Source of the DNA: Litoditis marina
Taxonomy: Eukaryota > Nematoda > Chromadorea > Rhabditida > Rhabditidae
DNA: 64,000 nt
Direction of reading: 5' to 3'
Assembly (NCBI GenBank): GCA_964036275.1
Contig: OZ038437.1
Coordinates: forward strand, 8,499,804-8,563,803
The notes under the pieces are model-generated. The model was not told the DNA's origin, did no database searches, and saw nothing but the letters and a program-made list of their open reading frames with translations. Below are positions 34,001 through 43,493 of this stretch, piece by piece. The position numbers and the translations under genes were made by a program. Position 1 is the stretch's first letter. Each line of letters begins with the position of its first letter.

Positions 34001-36965
34001 ATAATTTTATATTGTTTTGAAGTTTTTCAACATGTTCAAAAACTGCCTCGAAATTTCATTGGCAAGCTGCCCAAGTCCAGTTGGGAAATGTGCGAACTAT
34101 ATTCATGATGTAAAAAAGTGTGACACGTGAAACTACTAATGTTCACAGAATCGCGTAGATGTCCCATCCCATATACTTTAAAAGTTCACGCAATCTTTTT
34201 CAAACTGATTGAAAGACGATTGATTTTTTCAGGTGATGTACGAGGGAAAACGTCTGAACCTGCAGCAACTCTGCGTCTCTTGTCTCTGGTCCGACTGGAA
34301 ATGCAACAATTGCGGAAGGGGTCGGTCAAATAATACTAGTTAAATGTTTGGTCACGTGAAACTCCCGTGTTTACTGACGTGAAACGTGACATCGAAATGT
34401 GATGTGTGAATTGTGATAATGTGACGTTTGTGATTATATAAACGTGTGCTGATCAGATGAAATCTGTTCAAATTCGAGTATTTTTTGTAGTCACGTTAAA
34501 TAATTTTCTCTTTGCAGACGGCTGGTTCAGTGGCAAGTCGCTGATTCTCGGAACGCTCTACTACTACGATATCAGTGAGTTATATTTTCGAATGGACAAA
34601 TTTCAAAAATATCGTTTTACCATGATTGTTCGGTGTAGACCCTAGACGGTTTACACATGCAACCGGGTTGCATGCAACCAAATGTAACCCGGTTGCATGT
34701 GTACAAAACTACTGGTTGATTTCAAATGCAATCGGGATTGCGTTCTAAATGCAACCCAATTTGTCTTTTTTGTTATGTTAAGTGCTTTCGGTTCCATTTG
34801 AGATGCGACCCGGTTGCATTTGAAATCAACCGATGATTTTGTACACATGAAACCTGGTTGCATGTGTAATTGGCCTCAGACCGTATACGATAAATATGCA
34901 TAAGCGGTCTAGGTGGGCCACTGAATTTCTATTGGAACGGTTATCACCTTCCGCCGCGACAAAAGGCTTGAATCAGTTTTGGGATACCTATACATACGGC
35001 CTCACCATGTTACTATCTCAATCTCATCCGGCGCGTGCTCACAGTACCATGTGAATTAAAACCTGAGGCTTATACAGTTTGTTCCATCCACCCACAACCC
35101 TCTACAGTAAAATGCTCGAACTTCCAGGTCAACGTTTGGTATGCTGGCGTTTGTGAATTTTCACCAAATTTTGGTAGTGTGTTCTTCACCCTTACTACTA
35201 CAAACCCCGAAAGTTTGAAACCAAAATAAGCAGTTTATCATTATAAAAAAGCGTGCCGAATATTGGACGGATTACTGTAGAAGGACATCGTTTGGTGGAA
35301 CAGAGTATAGAGATTTTCTCAATGGGCAATTCCTAATCTGTGCCTCTCTGCACGCGGCACTATATCCTTCCTCTCATCACTGTGTGAACGTTTGGCGAAA
35401 TAGTGTGGAATAAGATGGTTCCGATATTCGGGATACATTTACACACGGCCTTAAAATGTGAGTTTTCAGTCTCATCGGGCACGTGCTGTCCTCCGACGTG
35501 TACCATGTGTCGCAGTCCGCTTCTCATTCCGGAGAACATGATCCAGCAGATCGTGAATGTGAGATAATGGTACATTTTATATGCTTTTAGAGTGGCATGA
35601 GACTTGGATTACTGTGGTTCGAGTTTTTCGCTGTGTAAGAGTTTTCTAAGTTATAGATGGGAGATAATGGTACATTTTATATGCTTTTAGAGTGGCATGA
35701 GACTTGGATTACTGTGGTTCGAGTTTTTCGCTGTGTAAGAGTTTTCTAAGTTATAGATGTGAGATAATGGTACATTTTATATGCTTTTAGAGTGGCATGA
35801 GACTTGGATTACTGTGGTTCGAGTTTTTCGCTGTGTAAGAGTTTTCTAAGTTATAGATGTGAGATAATGGTACATTTTATATGCTTTTAGAGTGGCATGA
35901 GACTTGGATTACTGTGGTTCGAGTTTTTCGCTGTGTAAGAGTTTTCTAAGTTATAGATGTGAGATAATGGTACATTTTATATGCGTTTAGAGTGGCATAG
36001 TCCTTGTCCGTTCAAAAGATTTGGATAGTGGTACGAGTTACTGTAGACCAAGTTCATCAGTTTTATTAGTCGTATGTCATCGGTCTTTTAAAGGACAGCG
36101 AATAATTCATAGGGTTTCAATGTAGTATGGTCACTGTCCGTCAAAAATGAGTCTAATTTAGGTTAGAGATGGTATGCTGGAGTTATAGGGATGAAGGTGT
36201 CGGAATATTATAACATATCTCAGACCAAAAAATTGCAATATTATTGCCGAAGTGTCTTCTTTTAACGTCTTCCATGACCTACACATCTAGTATACCTAAT
36301 TACCTATATATCCGGTTCAACGCCCAAACCAGTTGTTGTTTTGACCCGCCAATTTAGTCGCCCGATTCGCTTTCAGCCATTAATTTCGCCCGTGTTTTAC
36401 GCGAAATGTGTCACTCTGCAGCCACGCGTAAACAGCAAACAAAGCCATTCTGAACAACAAGTTGTTTTCGTGGGATAGAATGGATTTTCATATGGATATG
36501 GGGGGCTATAGGTTTAGAACACAGTCAGCTTCAAATGAACGTGGTTGTTCATGCTCTACATCATAAAACAGAGAAAAACGGTCATAAGAAACAGCGTCTT
36601 CTGTGTAAAAACCAGACACGTTTTCAGTTATATAATCTTTTTGGGATACTTTGAAAGGTTACACAGCGGAAATTTGGATATGCAATGTGGTCCAGCAATT
36701 CAAACTAACTAATGGGGTTTCCCAGTAGCAGTTTTCAGGAAATCTGGTACACGGTTTTCTGTCTCGTTTCAGATACAACGTTAATGGTAGCAATGCAAAA
36801 ATTGGTAAACTGGCTTCTTTCATGAGATTTGGCGCGAAACTTCAAATTTTCAAATTCCAGGGCAACTTTCGTCTGTTGCACGAGCTGATCAGCTGTTCGG
36901 CGTGCGGCTGCAAGAATTTCCACTGTATTCGTCATATGGGAGAGGTATTGGTCATGCCGCCGTGA
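18387..36965 (+). CDS. Headcase/HECA-family protein (ten exons, 276 aa)
   Basis: Exons: 18387-18429 (tentative first), 31133-31213, 31835-31917, 32149-32244, 33321-33434, 33705-33779, 34233-34320, 34518-34574, 35470-35558 and 36861-36965 (TGA). They sum to 831 nt with all phases agreeing. Protein landmarks: a basic, Ser/Gly-rich start; HSFFEDEQVRVNGSVFYKR (about 62-80); IHIKMEDDCPQGGDDVRLCL; VPCIACHKQM; YDKYPLIDGTFFLSPV; CVSC and CNNCG; DGWFSGKSLILGTLYYYDI; CCPPTCTMCRSPLLIPE; CSACGCKNFHC. The order and spacing of these blocks and Cys pairs match the middle domain of Drosophila Headcase and human HECA, a regulator of differentiation and growth. The conserved N-terminal Headcase domain of those proteins was not found, so it is lost here or lies in an exon I missed within the 12.7 kb first intron. 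Joining exon 1 rests only on phase and splice sites. Confidence 0.82.
18890..18990 (-). repeat. Dispersed repeat, AACACAGCAGAACTCAGAAA family (inverted copy)
   Basis: The reverse strand carries the text TTCTGAGTTCTGCTGTGTTT seen in other copies at about 17742, 20955, 29760, 30200 and 32410. The family ends near TTACGTGACTATTCATTTTA. Confidence 0.75.
19935..20050. repeat. (CT)n microsatellite
   Basis: A long CT run, purest from about 19980 to 20050. Confidence 0.9.
20400..20582. mobile_element. Inverted-repeat element, CTTGCGCTCCACGG ends
   Basis: GTCTTGCGCTCCACGGGTAA at the left faces TTAACCGTGGAGCGCAAGGC at the right, about 150 bp apart. Open frames inside are artefacts of the palindrome. 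Confidence 0.75.
20655..20726 (-). pseudogene. tRNA-like sequence with intact Pol III boxes
   Basis: On the minus strand a 72-nt stretch has box A TGGCGCAGTGG, D-stem GCGC/GCGC, a CTACGAATC anticodon-loop-like segment and box B GGTTCGATTCC. The acceptor and anticodon stems do not pair, so this is a tRNA relic (Arg-like by the loop) or the head of a tRNA-derived SINE, not a working tRNA. Confidence 0.6.
21285..21660. repeat. CT-rich low-complexity tracts
   Basis: Two pyrimidine tracts (about 21285-21420, with CCCTCTCT units, and 21570-21655). Open frames across them are not coding. Confidence 0.85.
22199..22490. repeat. Two partial GGTTACC foldback elements in tandem
   Basis: GGAATTCTATATATAACCGGG at 22199 and GGTGAATTCTATATATAACC at 22326 are two copies of the same element end. 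Both lead into GGTTACC/GGTAACC words, and the second is truncated on its right. Confidence 0.7.
23731..23912. mobile_element. Foldback element built on CTCATGAG words
   Basis: Ends GGCGTAGCAATCCC and GGGATTGCTACGCTGGC. Between them CTCATGAG, CTCATGCG and CTCACGAG words recur, with AGGTATCTCATGAGAT facing ATCTCATGAGATACCT-like text. This is a word-iterated foldback with ends unlike the GGCCAATTC group. Confidence 0.75.
23990..24280. repeat. Diverged tandem duplication, ~170-bp unit
   Basis: AATGGGGCGCGATATCCTG ends the first unit at about 24106 and the second at about 24276. Both units open with CTAGTGG and contain TTTAAAGGAC upstream of that end. Confidence 0.75.
26286..26450. mobile_element. 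Inverted-repeat element with ATACACCAGTAAGGT ends, copy 3
   Basis: Left ATACACCAGTAAGGTTGTCC, right AACCTTACTGGTGTAT; the inner arm AAAAACGGACTACTTTTTAG is shared with the copy at 13531. Confidence 0.8.
26493..26708. repeat. Direct repeat, two 58-bp copies 155 bp apart
   Basis: TGATTGACGATTAATGTAAG is followed by the same CTAGTAAAAAAGCTCTTGTA text at about 26495 and again at about 26650, with few changes. Confidence 0.85.
29315..29412. repeat. Foldback built on GCCATGGC / GGCATGCC words
   Basis: GCCCATGGCATGCACCAGGC, GGCATTGCCAGAA, TTGGCAGGCATGCCATGGGC and TTGCCATGGGC follow each other, giving many alternative hairpins. A weaker relative lies near 24300. Confidence 0.65.
30175..30342 (+). 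repeat. Dispersed repeat, AACACAGCAGAACTCAGAAA family
   Basis: Contains CAGTCACGTGAAACATG, AACACAGCAGAACTCAGAAA and CTTACGTGACTATTCATTTT in the order seen at 32395-32545 and, interrupted by a MITE, at 17590-17840. Confidence 0.75.
30555..30665. repeat. (GA)n-rich tract
   Basis: An AG/GA-rich run with GAGAGAGAG blocks. Both strands give spurious open frames. Confidence 0.9.
30924..31003. repeat. (AAT)n microsatellite
   Basis: About 26 uninterrupted AAT triplets, ending 130 bp before the second Headcase exon. Confidence 0.95.
31378..31613. mobile_element. TA-type MITE, copy 2
   Basis: Left TATAGTTCGTTTCACCAATC, right GTGAAACAGACTATA. It lies in a Headcase intron, and is close to the copy at 56478-56713 throughout, including TACCTACAAGATATGAAAA. 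Confidence 0.9.
32395..32545 (+). repeat. Dispersed repeat, AACACAGCAGAA family
   Basis: ATACTGTCAGTCAATTGCAC at the left, TTTACGTGACTATTCAATTT at the right; it lies in a Headcase intron. Confidence 0.7.
33176..33200 (+). pseudogene. Duplicate of the start of Headcase exon 5, with immediate stop
   Basis: TTTTCAGATGGAAGACGACT repeats the acceptor and first 13 nt of exon 5 (33318-33333) 138 bp upstream of the real exon. In the same phase the copy reads MEDD then TAA. Use of this acceptor would truncate the protein. Confidence 0.75.
33865..34100. mobile_element. CACATTTCCCAACTGG-ended element, copy 1
   Basis: TATAGTGCTCACATTTCCCA at the left and GGGAAATGTGCGAACTAT at the right. It carries TTGGCAGCGTGCC and GGCAAGCTGCC inner arms and lies in a Headcase intron. 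It is the inverted relative of 57674-57912. Confidence 0.85.
34655..34876. mobile_element. Foldback element, GGTTGC word family, copy 3
   Basis: TTTACACATGCAACCGGGTT at the left, GGTTGCATGTGTAATTGGCC at the right. The arms hold repeated AACCCGGTTGCAT words. The GGCC end is shared with the GGCCAATTC group. Confidence 0.75.
34975..35053 (+). pseudogene. Degenerate copy of Headcase exon 9 and its upstream flank
   Basis: GGGATACCTATACATACGGC, ATCTCATCCGGCGCGTGCTC and AGTACCATGTG line up with the real exon region (35430-35518: GGGATACATTTACACACGGC, TCTCATCGGGCACGTGCTGT, TGTACCATGTG). The copy has lost its AG acceptor and part of the Cys-coding stretch. Confidence 0.75.
35071..35309. mobile_element. 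TA-type MITE, copy 3
   Basis: TATACAGTTTGTTCCATCCA at the left and GGTGGAACAGAGTATA at the right; it lies between the degenerate and the real exon 9 of the Headcase gene. Confidence 0.85.
35559..35999. repeat. Exact 100-bp tandem array starting at a 5' splice site
   Basis: GAGATAATGGTACATTTTAT recurs at 35561, 35661, 35761, 35861 and 35961: four full 100-bp units, almost base-perfect, plus about 39 bp of a fifth. The first unit includes the donor GTGAGATAAT of Headcase exon 9, so four of the five unit starts keep a GTGAGATAATGG donor-like site (the second unit has GG instead of GT). Confidence 0.95.
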
Positions 36966-39577
36966 CTCTCTGCTTCTCTATTTCTCTCTCTGTCTCTCCT
37001 TCTCCTCCTTGTCTCTCTTGTCTCTATCTTCCCCTCACTCTATCCTCTTCTTTCTCTCTCGTCCCTTTCCCCTCTCTCTCTTTTTCTCTCTCTCCCTATC
37101 TCCTCGTTTCTGTCTCTTACTCTCTCTATATCTTCCTTCTTCCCTTTCATCTCTTTCTCTCTCTCTTTCTCTACCCCTCCCCCCCCCCCCTCCTCTATTC
37201 GTCTCTGCATTTCTACCACGTTACCATGTCTTTGTATTTGTTCTTTCATTACTTTGTAAACTTTCATTTTTTTTTCGTAGTGACCGCTAGTTACCTTGTA
37301 CAGTGTTCTTACCAGTTTTCTACCAAATTACTACTAGTAAATCATATTTTGATGAGTATGTAATAGTAAAGTTTACTATAGTTTTCATTTGTATGGTACA
37401 AATAAACCAAAAATTCTTGTGCGAAATTTCTGCTGTGCTTTCGCACTTTACTAGTAGTGATTTGTTGGTGAACTGGTAGTTAGGCTCATTTTCATCCTTG
37501 TAAAGTGTAAAGATCACATTTCCACCTTATAACCGGTAGCAATAAGACAAGTAACCTTGTTCATAAACAAGTTGTACAAATTTCATCCAACAGTGTACAC
37601 GTGTCTACCTCTCTGGCTCCAGCACCTCTCTGTTTCTCTGCGTCTCTGCCTCTAGCACCAGTGTCTCGATACTCTACTTCTCTGCACCTCGTCGCTTGTT
37701 TGTTCTTTAGGCCACGGCTTGTTTTCGTATTATGCGTTCAATTTCATTGATTTTGTTTGTTATTGAGAGTATAGACGCAAAATATGGTTGAGATACCGGG
37801 ATCAATGTTGAAAAATATTGTAAATACAGTATTTTTCGAGCAGAGCACGTTAGAGAGCGTGTGAAGTTGAGAGACGCAGACTGAACCGTTTCAACATTGA
37901 GCCCGGTATCGACTAGAAACATTATTGATTTTTGATCTATTGATCGAGTCATTCCGATAGTCGCCGGTTAGATGCGCATGTTGCCTTTCATTGCTTCTTG
38001 TCACTCCCGAGTTCAAAGATCACCTCTCAGCTGAGGCAGCAATTCAAACTGACTACAGTAACCAAGTGAAACTCTGAGGTGGTATGTAATTTCCCAAGTC
38101 CGGGCCTGCGTCTCTCGCTGTACACACTATTTCGCACACTGTGTGTCGGAACAGGAGAGCAAGAAAATAGAAATAGGCCTGTAGTCAGTTTGATACCTAT
38201 TTACCATCCATATATATTTTGTAAGCTTTGAAAGCATTCTTTGACGATATTGTTGTTTGGCGCGAAATTTAAAAATAGAACCAAGTTCCCAGCCTACCAC
38301 ACTTTGTGAGCATTGTATCATTGTTAACTGTTGTGGTATTGGCCTGGGATAAATTGGTTTGAATCGTATTTAAAATATGTTTCGCGCCTAAACTCATTTT
38401 CGTAATTTCCTAAGTTTGAATCATGTTTATTTTTGTTGATTCTAGACACAGATATCCTCCTCGTTATACGTTACGCGTTGTGTTAATGAATACATTTAGA
38501 ATTGTGTTGTTTTCTGTTCGAACTAAAATACGGCCACAGGAAGACTATATGTCAGCTTGTGCAGAAATATTCCCACTGTTAGCTCCCATCCTACGTCTGT
38601 CATTTTTGCACACTATTTCGCGGGAGTTGCATCCTGACGGGTTGAAGTAAATAGTTCATTGAAAGAGACGCGGATTGAAACTAACTGAATGGGATAGCCA
38701 GATACGAGAATCATGTTCCAACATTATCAAACTATTTCGATGACATTGGAAAATTGAGGAATAGGAGAACATCTTTTCTACATAGGATGACATTACCATA
38801 GATTCTAGTTTGACACAATACCGCCATACATCATAAATTCTGACTGAAAATGATCAAGAACAAACCACGAAACATAAGAGCCGAAGACACCTCTCTAACC
38901 ATCTACGGTTGGCAGCGGACTGTTTCCGAGAGTGGTCTGGAAAATTGGAGCAGGTTTTTTTTCAGAAATATCATTTTTTACGAGAGAATTACCACGAGCG
39001 AAACCGGAATCAGTTAACAACTGGCCTGCAACACCAAAAATTTCAAAAACGAGATGGCGTTTACAACAATGTTTCAGCTACGAGATCCGAACCTGGGTCT
39101 CGTCAAAAACACACTATTTCTGTCAATTTAGCTGAGGTATAGTTCGTTTCATTCCCACTGAGACCCATTGGCATTGTGCCAAGATTTTCGGATGACAATA
39201 TCTTAAAACCTTAAGAAGGGTCATTATCACTGTAAAACAAGCAGATCAGCAGATGTAACCACTTTGACGATGAAATCTGTTCACTTCGCCAAAATTTACA
39301 CCGCATTTATCATTAAAAAAATTTGTAAGCATTTCGTCATTCAGAATCGAATGAGTTTGTTAGCTAAAATGCGTGGATATTACGTTATTTACTCGTGTCA
39401 GTAGGGATGAACAGTGGCCGAAATTCGTAAACTCACATTGCCGGGTATTTCAGCAAACTTTCAATAACGAAATTCTGGTCATCTTGCGGTATTTTATTAC
39501 ACTGTTTGCTAATCGCGGGCGAGGTTTACACACGATTAAGTTATTGATCAGAACAAACGACTGATTGGCCAAATAGC
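36966..39577. other. Intergenic: CT-rich tract and repeats
   Basis: After the Headcase stop there is a pyrimidine-rich tract (about 36966-37205). An inverted-repeat block follows at about 37780-37920, with GATACCGGGATCAATGTTGA and its complement, then AT-rich DNA. No exon is supported. Confidence 0.5.
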
Positions 39578-40256
39578 TTACCCAGCTAATTGCGCTGCGC
39601 ACCGAAATTTTACCTTGTCCGCGCAACTGAAACATTTTCCTCCCTCGTCCAACACGTATAGCGTGTTTGTACCGCCCTGTATATAACCGGCCCACGATGT
39701 CGAACACAGTTGTGTCTCGTCGTTGTAGGAAAACGTCTGGAAAGCAGTTAATTAGATGGAACTCATATGACTATCATGAGAGTATCATGAGCAACTCAAG
39801 AGACACTCGCGAGTCTATTATGTTGCACCAGGACAATCAATAAGATTTCATCAGAAGTTGGGGAGAATAGTTCACACCATTCCTACTAAGACGCCTAGAG
39901 TAACTTTACAAACTTTGCGGGGGTTGTTGTGAAGCTGAAATTGTTCATCAAAAATCCTTTGCACATTCATTCTAAATGAGGACGAGAATGGAGTTCGAAA
40001 ATCCTCTATCTTTCCGATCGCAATTACGTGAAGAGGACGACTTAGAAGTTTCAAAATCCTACTGTAAGAGTCTCAGTAGGAACTTTACCTGGCACGTTGA
40101 GTCCATAAAGCACATCGTGACACACTCTTCAAATGAACCGACTTGTTTATGGTAGTTCTCCCAAGGTACTATGAAGTCACTTTTCGAACACTCGGTCAAA
40201 ACGAATTTCGTGGCTTTAGACAGGCTGATCCAGAGAAGCAGGTTGAGTAACCACAT
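39578..40256 (-). CDS. Short secreted PAN/Apple-like protein (two exons, ~108 aa)
   Basis: Exon 1 is 40256-40089 and exon 2 is 39736-39578 (TAA), joined in phase 0. The protein starts MWLLNLLLWISLSKA, a clear signal peptide. It continues ECSKSDFIVPW, GSFEECVTMCFMDSTC, TFSYNDETQLCSTSWAGY and GGKCFSC. The pattern of Cys in FEEC-x3-C-x5-C followed by F-S-Y-(x6)-C is that of PAN/Apple modules, which bind proteins or sugars outside cells. At ~108 aa it is one module long. A GTAAAA site at 39613 could instead splice onward, but I found no further exon, and reading through gives a stop after 12 more residues. The family call is by pattern only. Confidence 0.6.
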
Positions 40257-40772
40257 CTCGGAAGTTTGAATGAGAAACGTTGCTGGGCGTTCAAAGTTGC
40301 TCTCCTGATTTACGACTCAACTCGAGTGCATACGTGTAACTCGTAAAATATGTTTTAAACTAACAAATCTACCCTCTTATGGCATATACTTTTTTTGACT
40401 TCAGCATAGCTTCTAGTGTAAAGAACATGAATGTACATGTTCTACTCTTAAGTGGAAACCATGTGGAAAAATAATAGCTCATTCCATTCGTTTTCTCTCT
40501 ATTGGAAGAAAACGAAACGACACGAGTGATTCTCTCTACTTGTAAGTGATTGTGAAAAAGCAACAAATCTTCAAACAACATGCTCAAACATTTATTCAGA
40601 ACTACAATCGTATACAACCCACAGAAATTATATGCTACAAATCCATTTACTAAACTTAAAACCTCATTTGAACGAGAGCAACCCAAACTGTAAAGTATAT
40701 AATACGAACACAAGTTAATATTGTTGCTAGTCAAGCTTCTAGCGTAGATTACTGTATCCCTACATTCTGCTG

Positions 40773-42442
40773 TTAGAGACAGGTGAAGAATCCGCAATGG
40801 CCAATGATTTGCAAGAACTGAGAAACAGCGTCTGAGGACAGAAAATCGGAGTAAAAGTACGAGTTACTGAGCGCACTTTTGTTCTTTTTGCAAATTCCAC
40901 AGAAATTGCACTGAATGTAGCAGTTCACGTGGGACTCGAAGGCCAGATCGTGGATGGTTTGACAGGACGGCGGGGTGGGCTGGAAATAGGTCACGTGAGG
41001 TCACGTGAGGTCACGTGAGGTCACGTGAGGTCATCTGAGAAGATTATGAGGTCACGTGAGATTGCTGTGAAGGTACGGAACAAAGGTGATAGTACGTGAA
41101 CTAAACGTGGGGTATCATCTATACTTGATACGGTCACGTGACGGTCATGCATTAGAGAAACGTCGAAACGTGATGCCCTCATATTCATCTATCGAACGTT
41201 CAATTACGTGAGAAAAGTGAGGTCACGTGAGAGGCACGTAAATATTTCACGTAAAAGAAAGGTGAGGTTACGTGAAGAGGAGATTACGTAAATTGACCTG
41301 AAGCGGTGAGCACGTAATCAAACAAGTTTCTTTCACGTGTAATGTGACTTTGAGTACGTGAAACATGAGAAGTTACTCACATAGACAACACCCTCCAAAT
41401 AATCGATTAGACATCTGGAAGTACAGTTGAGCCACGCCTTACCGGCAGTGTTGTAGAGGGCTTCGGTTTCTAGAAAACATTTCACTTTCATAGAAACAAG
41501 TGTCTGACACGGGATTCGAACCATTGGCCGTGTCCGAAACAACTTTGTTCCCAAATAACACGCGAACCAGTTATTCACGAACAACCAGCTGGTTCCTTTA
41601 CGGAATGAACCAAGTTTTAACGAACAACGACTACGTTTCGCAAATACGCAATGGTTTGATTCAGTTCGTGTCTATTTCAGTGCGTAACTGGTCGGGAGTA
41701 CATAACTAGGTATTTCCGGTTAAATTCTATCGACCCACCATCCAGTCAAAACATTGTGACAAAACTACTATGTTTTCGAAAAATGATCACGAATTCAAAT
41801 TATAATTGATTTTCGAGAATCGGTCGAGCACATTCGATGCCGAACAGCTAAACTCACCATTACTCTGGAAATTAAGGCAGTTCTTCAGTCCATATTCGAT
41901 GAGGTACCCGTCCGATCCACAATTGGCCACATTTTCCATGGCAGTGTACGCATCACAGATAGATGGGTCCGCGGCTAAAATCTGAAATTACTGATTTGAA
42001 AAACAAAAGAATACACGGTATAGCTACCGCTATCACATGAATGAATAACTAGAGTATACTGTAGATAGAACTTTTGCTGTGTTGAAACTACGAACCGCCG
42101 ACAACCTTAAAGCAGGGCGGTTATATGTACCAATCCCGTGTCAACGGTCCTTTAAACTGCAATTGAAAAATGTATTGCAGTTTAAAGGACTGAAGCGTTG
42201 GGATTGGACCACATAATCGTCCTTGTTTGAAGGAATAGTTTACAGAAAGTGGAAGAATTTACAGTACACTAGAGTCGACGCCAGAACCACCAATTTTTCT
42301 ACACGGTTTTTACACATACTGAATTTGCACTTTTTTTTAAGAAAAAAATGTTTTTTTAAGAAAACCATCAATCTCTAAACTTGAGTTATAGTTACACACT
42401 TACCGCAAGAGGAGCGAGAGTCAGTAGCACTAGCTGGAACAT
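40773..42442 (-). CDS. Secreted cysteine-rich protein, possibly stanniocalcin-like (four exons, 152 aa)
   Basis: Exons, in reading order: 42442-42404, 41981-41858, 41469-41381 and 40979-40773 (TAA). They sum to 459 nt with all phases agreeing. The start MFQLVLLTLAPLA is a signal peptide. Landmarks: CDAYTAMENVANCGSDGYLI, EYGLKNCLNF, GKAWLNCTSRCLIDYLEGVV, CQTIHDLAFESHVNCYIQC, FCGICKK and GHCGFFTCL, with about a dozen cysteines. The spacing of C, YG-x3-C, a G-K-x-W/F block followed by C-x3-C-(I/L), and C-x4-D-x-A recalls nematode stanniocalcin-like proteins; I cannot confirm this without a profile search. A TATA-like TTATATAAAAAG lies about 40 bp before the ATG (42479-42490). A poly(A) signal (AATAAA, minus strand) lies at 40591-40596. 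The last acceptor directly follows a tandem array of ACCTCACGTG units. Confidence 0.72.
40988..41034. repeat. (GGTCACGTGA)4 tandem repeat at a splice acceptor
   Basis: Four head-to-tail GGTCACGTGA decamers, followed by many single CACGTGA words to about 41362. On the minus strand the array ends 7 nt before the AG of the last intron of the Cys-rich gene, where a pyrimidine tract would be expected. Confidence 0.9.
42117..42231. mobile_element. TTAA palindromic MITE, copy 6
   Basis: TTAAAGCAGGGCGGTTATAT to ATAATCGTCCTTGTTTGAA. The right-hand TTAA has mutated. It lies in intron 1 of the Cys-rich gene. Confidence 0.85.
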
Positions 42443-42462
42443 TTTGCTTGAACTGATATGCA

Positions 42463-43490
42463 CTATCCATATCTAACTCTTTTTATATAAGAAAGGGACC
42501 AAAGTATACGGTACTTACAAGCTCCGCCCAGAATTTTGAAATTGCGGATCATTGATCTGAACAGTGGTGCCGTTTCGAAAACTCGTGATGGTTCAGAAAT
42601 TCTCAGTCCTGCGTGGTTTACGGCAGTGATAGTAACTTCCATTTTGTTCTGTTTCATATGACAATACGTGTTAGGTCTTAATTTCATAATTCCTGAATCA
42701 GGTTCTCAGAATTTGTTTGATTACGCGTAGAATAGAATCCTTAACCAATTGAAACTTGCACTTGGAATCATGAAACCGAACTTTGTTGGTACTTATAACG
42801 AGCAATTGTATATTTGACCGTATGCAGTTACTTACGAAAGTTGTTATGATAATAAATAGCTCCGAAAGATGCGAGCTTGAGGAGTAGGCCCGTTGAACTT
42901 TTCCTGGTGCTATTATAGTTCAAAGTGACAGAGAAAACGACGTGCAGAACTGAACTGTGAGATAGACTCAGATATTTCACTCCCCAAAGCGGACCTGATT
43001 CGTCCCGGCAGTTTACACACACAACCATCTACACTGAGAGTTTCGGTCATGTGGAAAGATTTTGGTTCCTTCTTGGATGCACTCAACTCGGTTGAATGTT
43101 TACTTGGACTACAACTTGGAAAGTTAAGTTGAACAAACATGGATCAATTACATCTGGATTGGTTTGCTCTTATCTTAGGGTAAACTTTTGAACTTGAATC
43201 AGTGACCAGATCCACTCGAAAAAGTAGATGTCTTTGTTCGGAGGGGAAGAGAAGCCCTAATGTACAACCACTGAACACGCCATTTGAAGTCTTTCACGGT
43301 CCAAGTTTTGGTTTATTGGTAAAAGAACCCCATTAGGTCGTTGATCCAACTCAAGTTTTCTCAGTCTGAGCGGATCGAGTGGTGAGTTTTTGAAACACAA
43401 ACTTCCAGTTTCTGAGTAGGGAATGTCGAACTCAAAAGCTGATCTTTCGAGCCGTACTCCGATTGAATCGAACAGAAAACATAAACAGAT
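42463..43490 (-). pseudogene. Fibronectin-III-like gene fragment, probably degraded
   Basis: Two minus-strand exons fit in phase: about 42994-42836 (GT donor, phase 1) and 42692-42463 (TAG). Across the junction the reading is LRPNTYCHMKQNKMEVTITA then VNHAGLRISEPSRVFETAP, the last half of a fibronectin type III domain (L-x-P-N-T-x-Y, T-A-V-N-x-x-G, E-P-S). Upstream, 43490-43257 reads RSAFEFDIPYSETGSLCF and more but ends at a stop, and 43140-42995 keeps an open frame only with a frameshift. There is no start codon or signal peptide; the upstream end runs into a foldback element at 43494. The last exon overlaps the TATA region of the next gene. Either a decayed gene or one with splicing I could not resolve. 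Confidence 0.38.
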
Positions 43491-43493
43491 TGA

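Noticed and set aside
35559..35999. CRISPR-like array
   Set aside because: The units are directly adjacent 100-bp repeats without unique spacers, in a eukaryotic intron.
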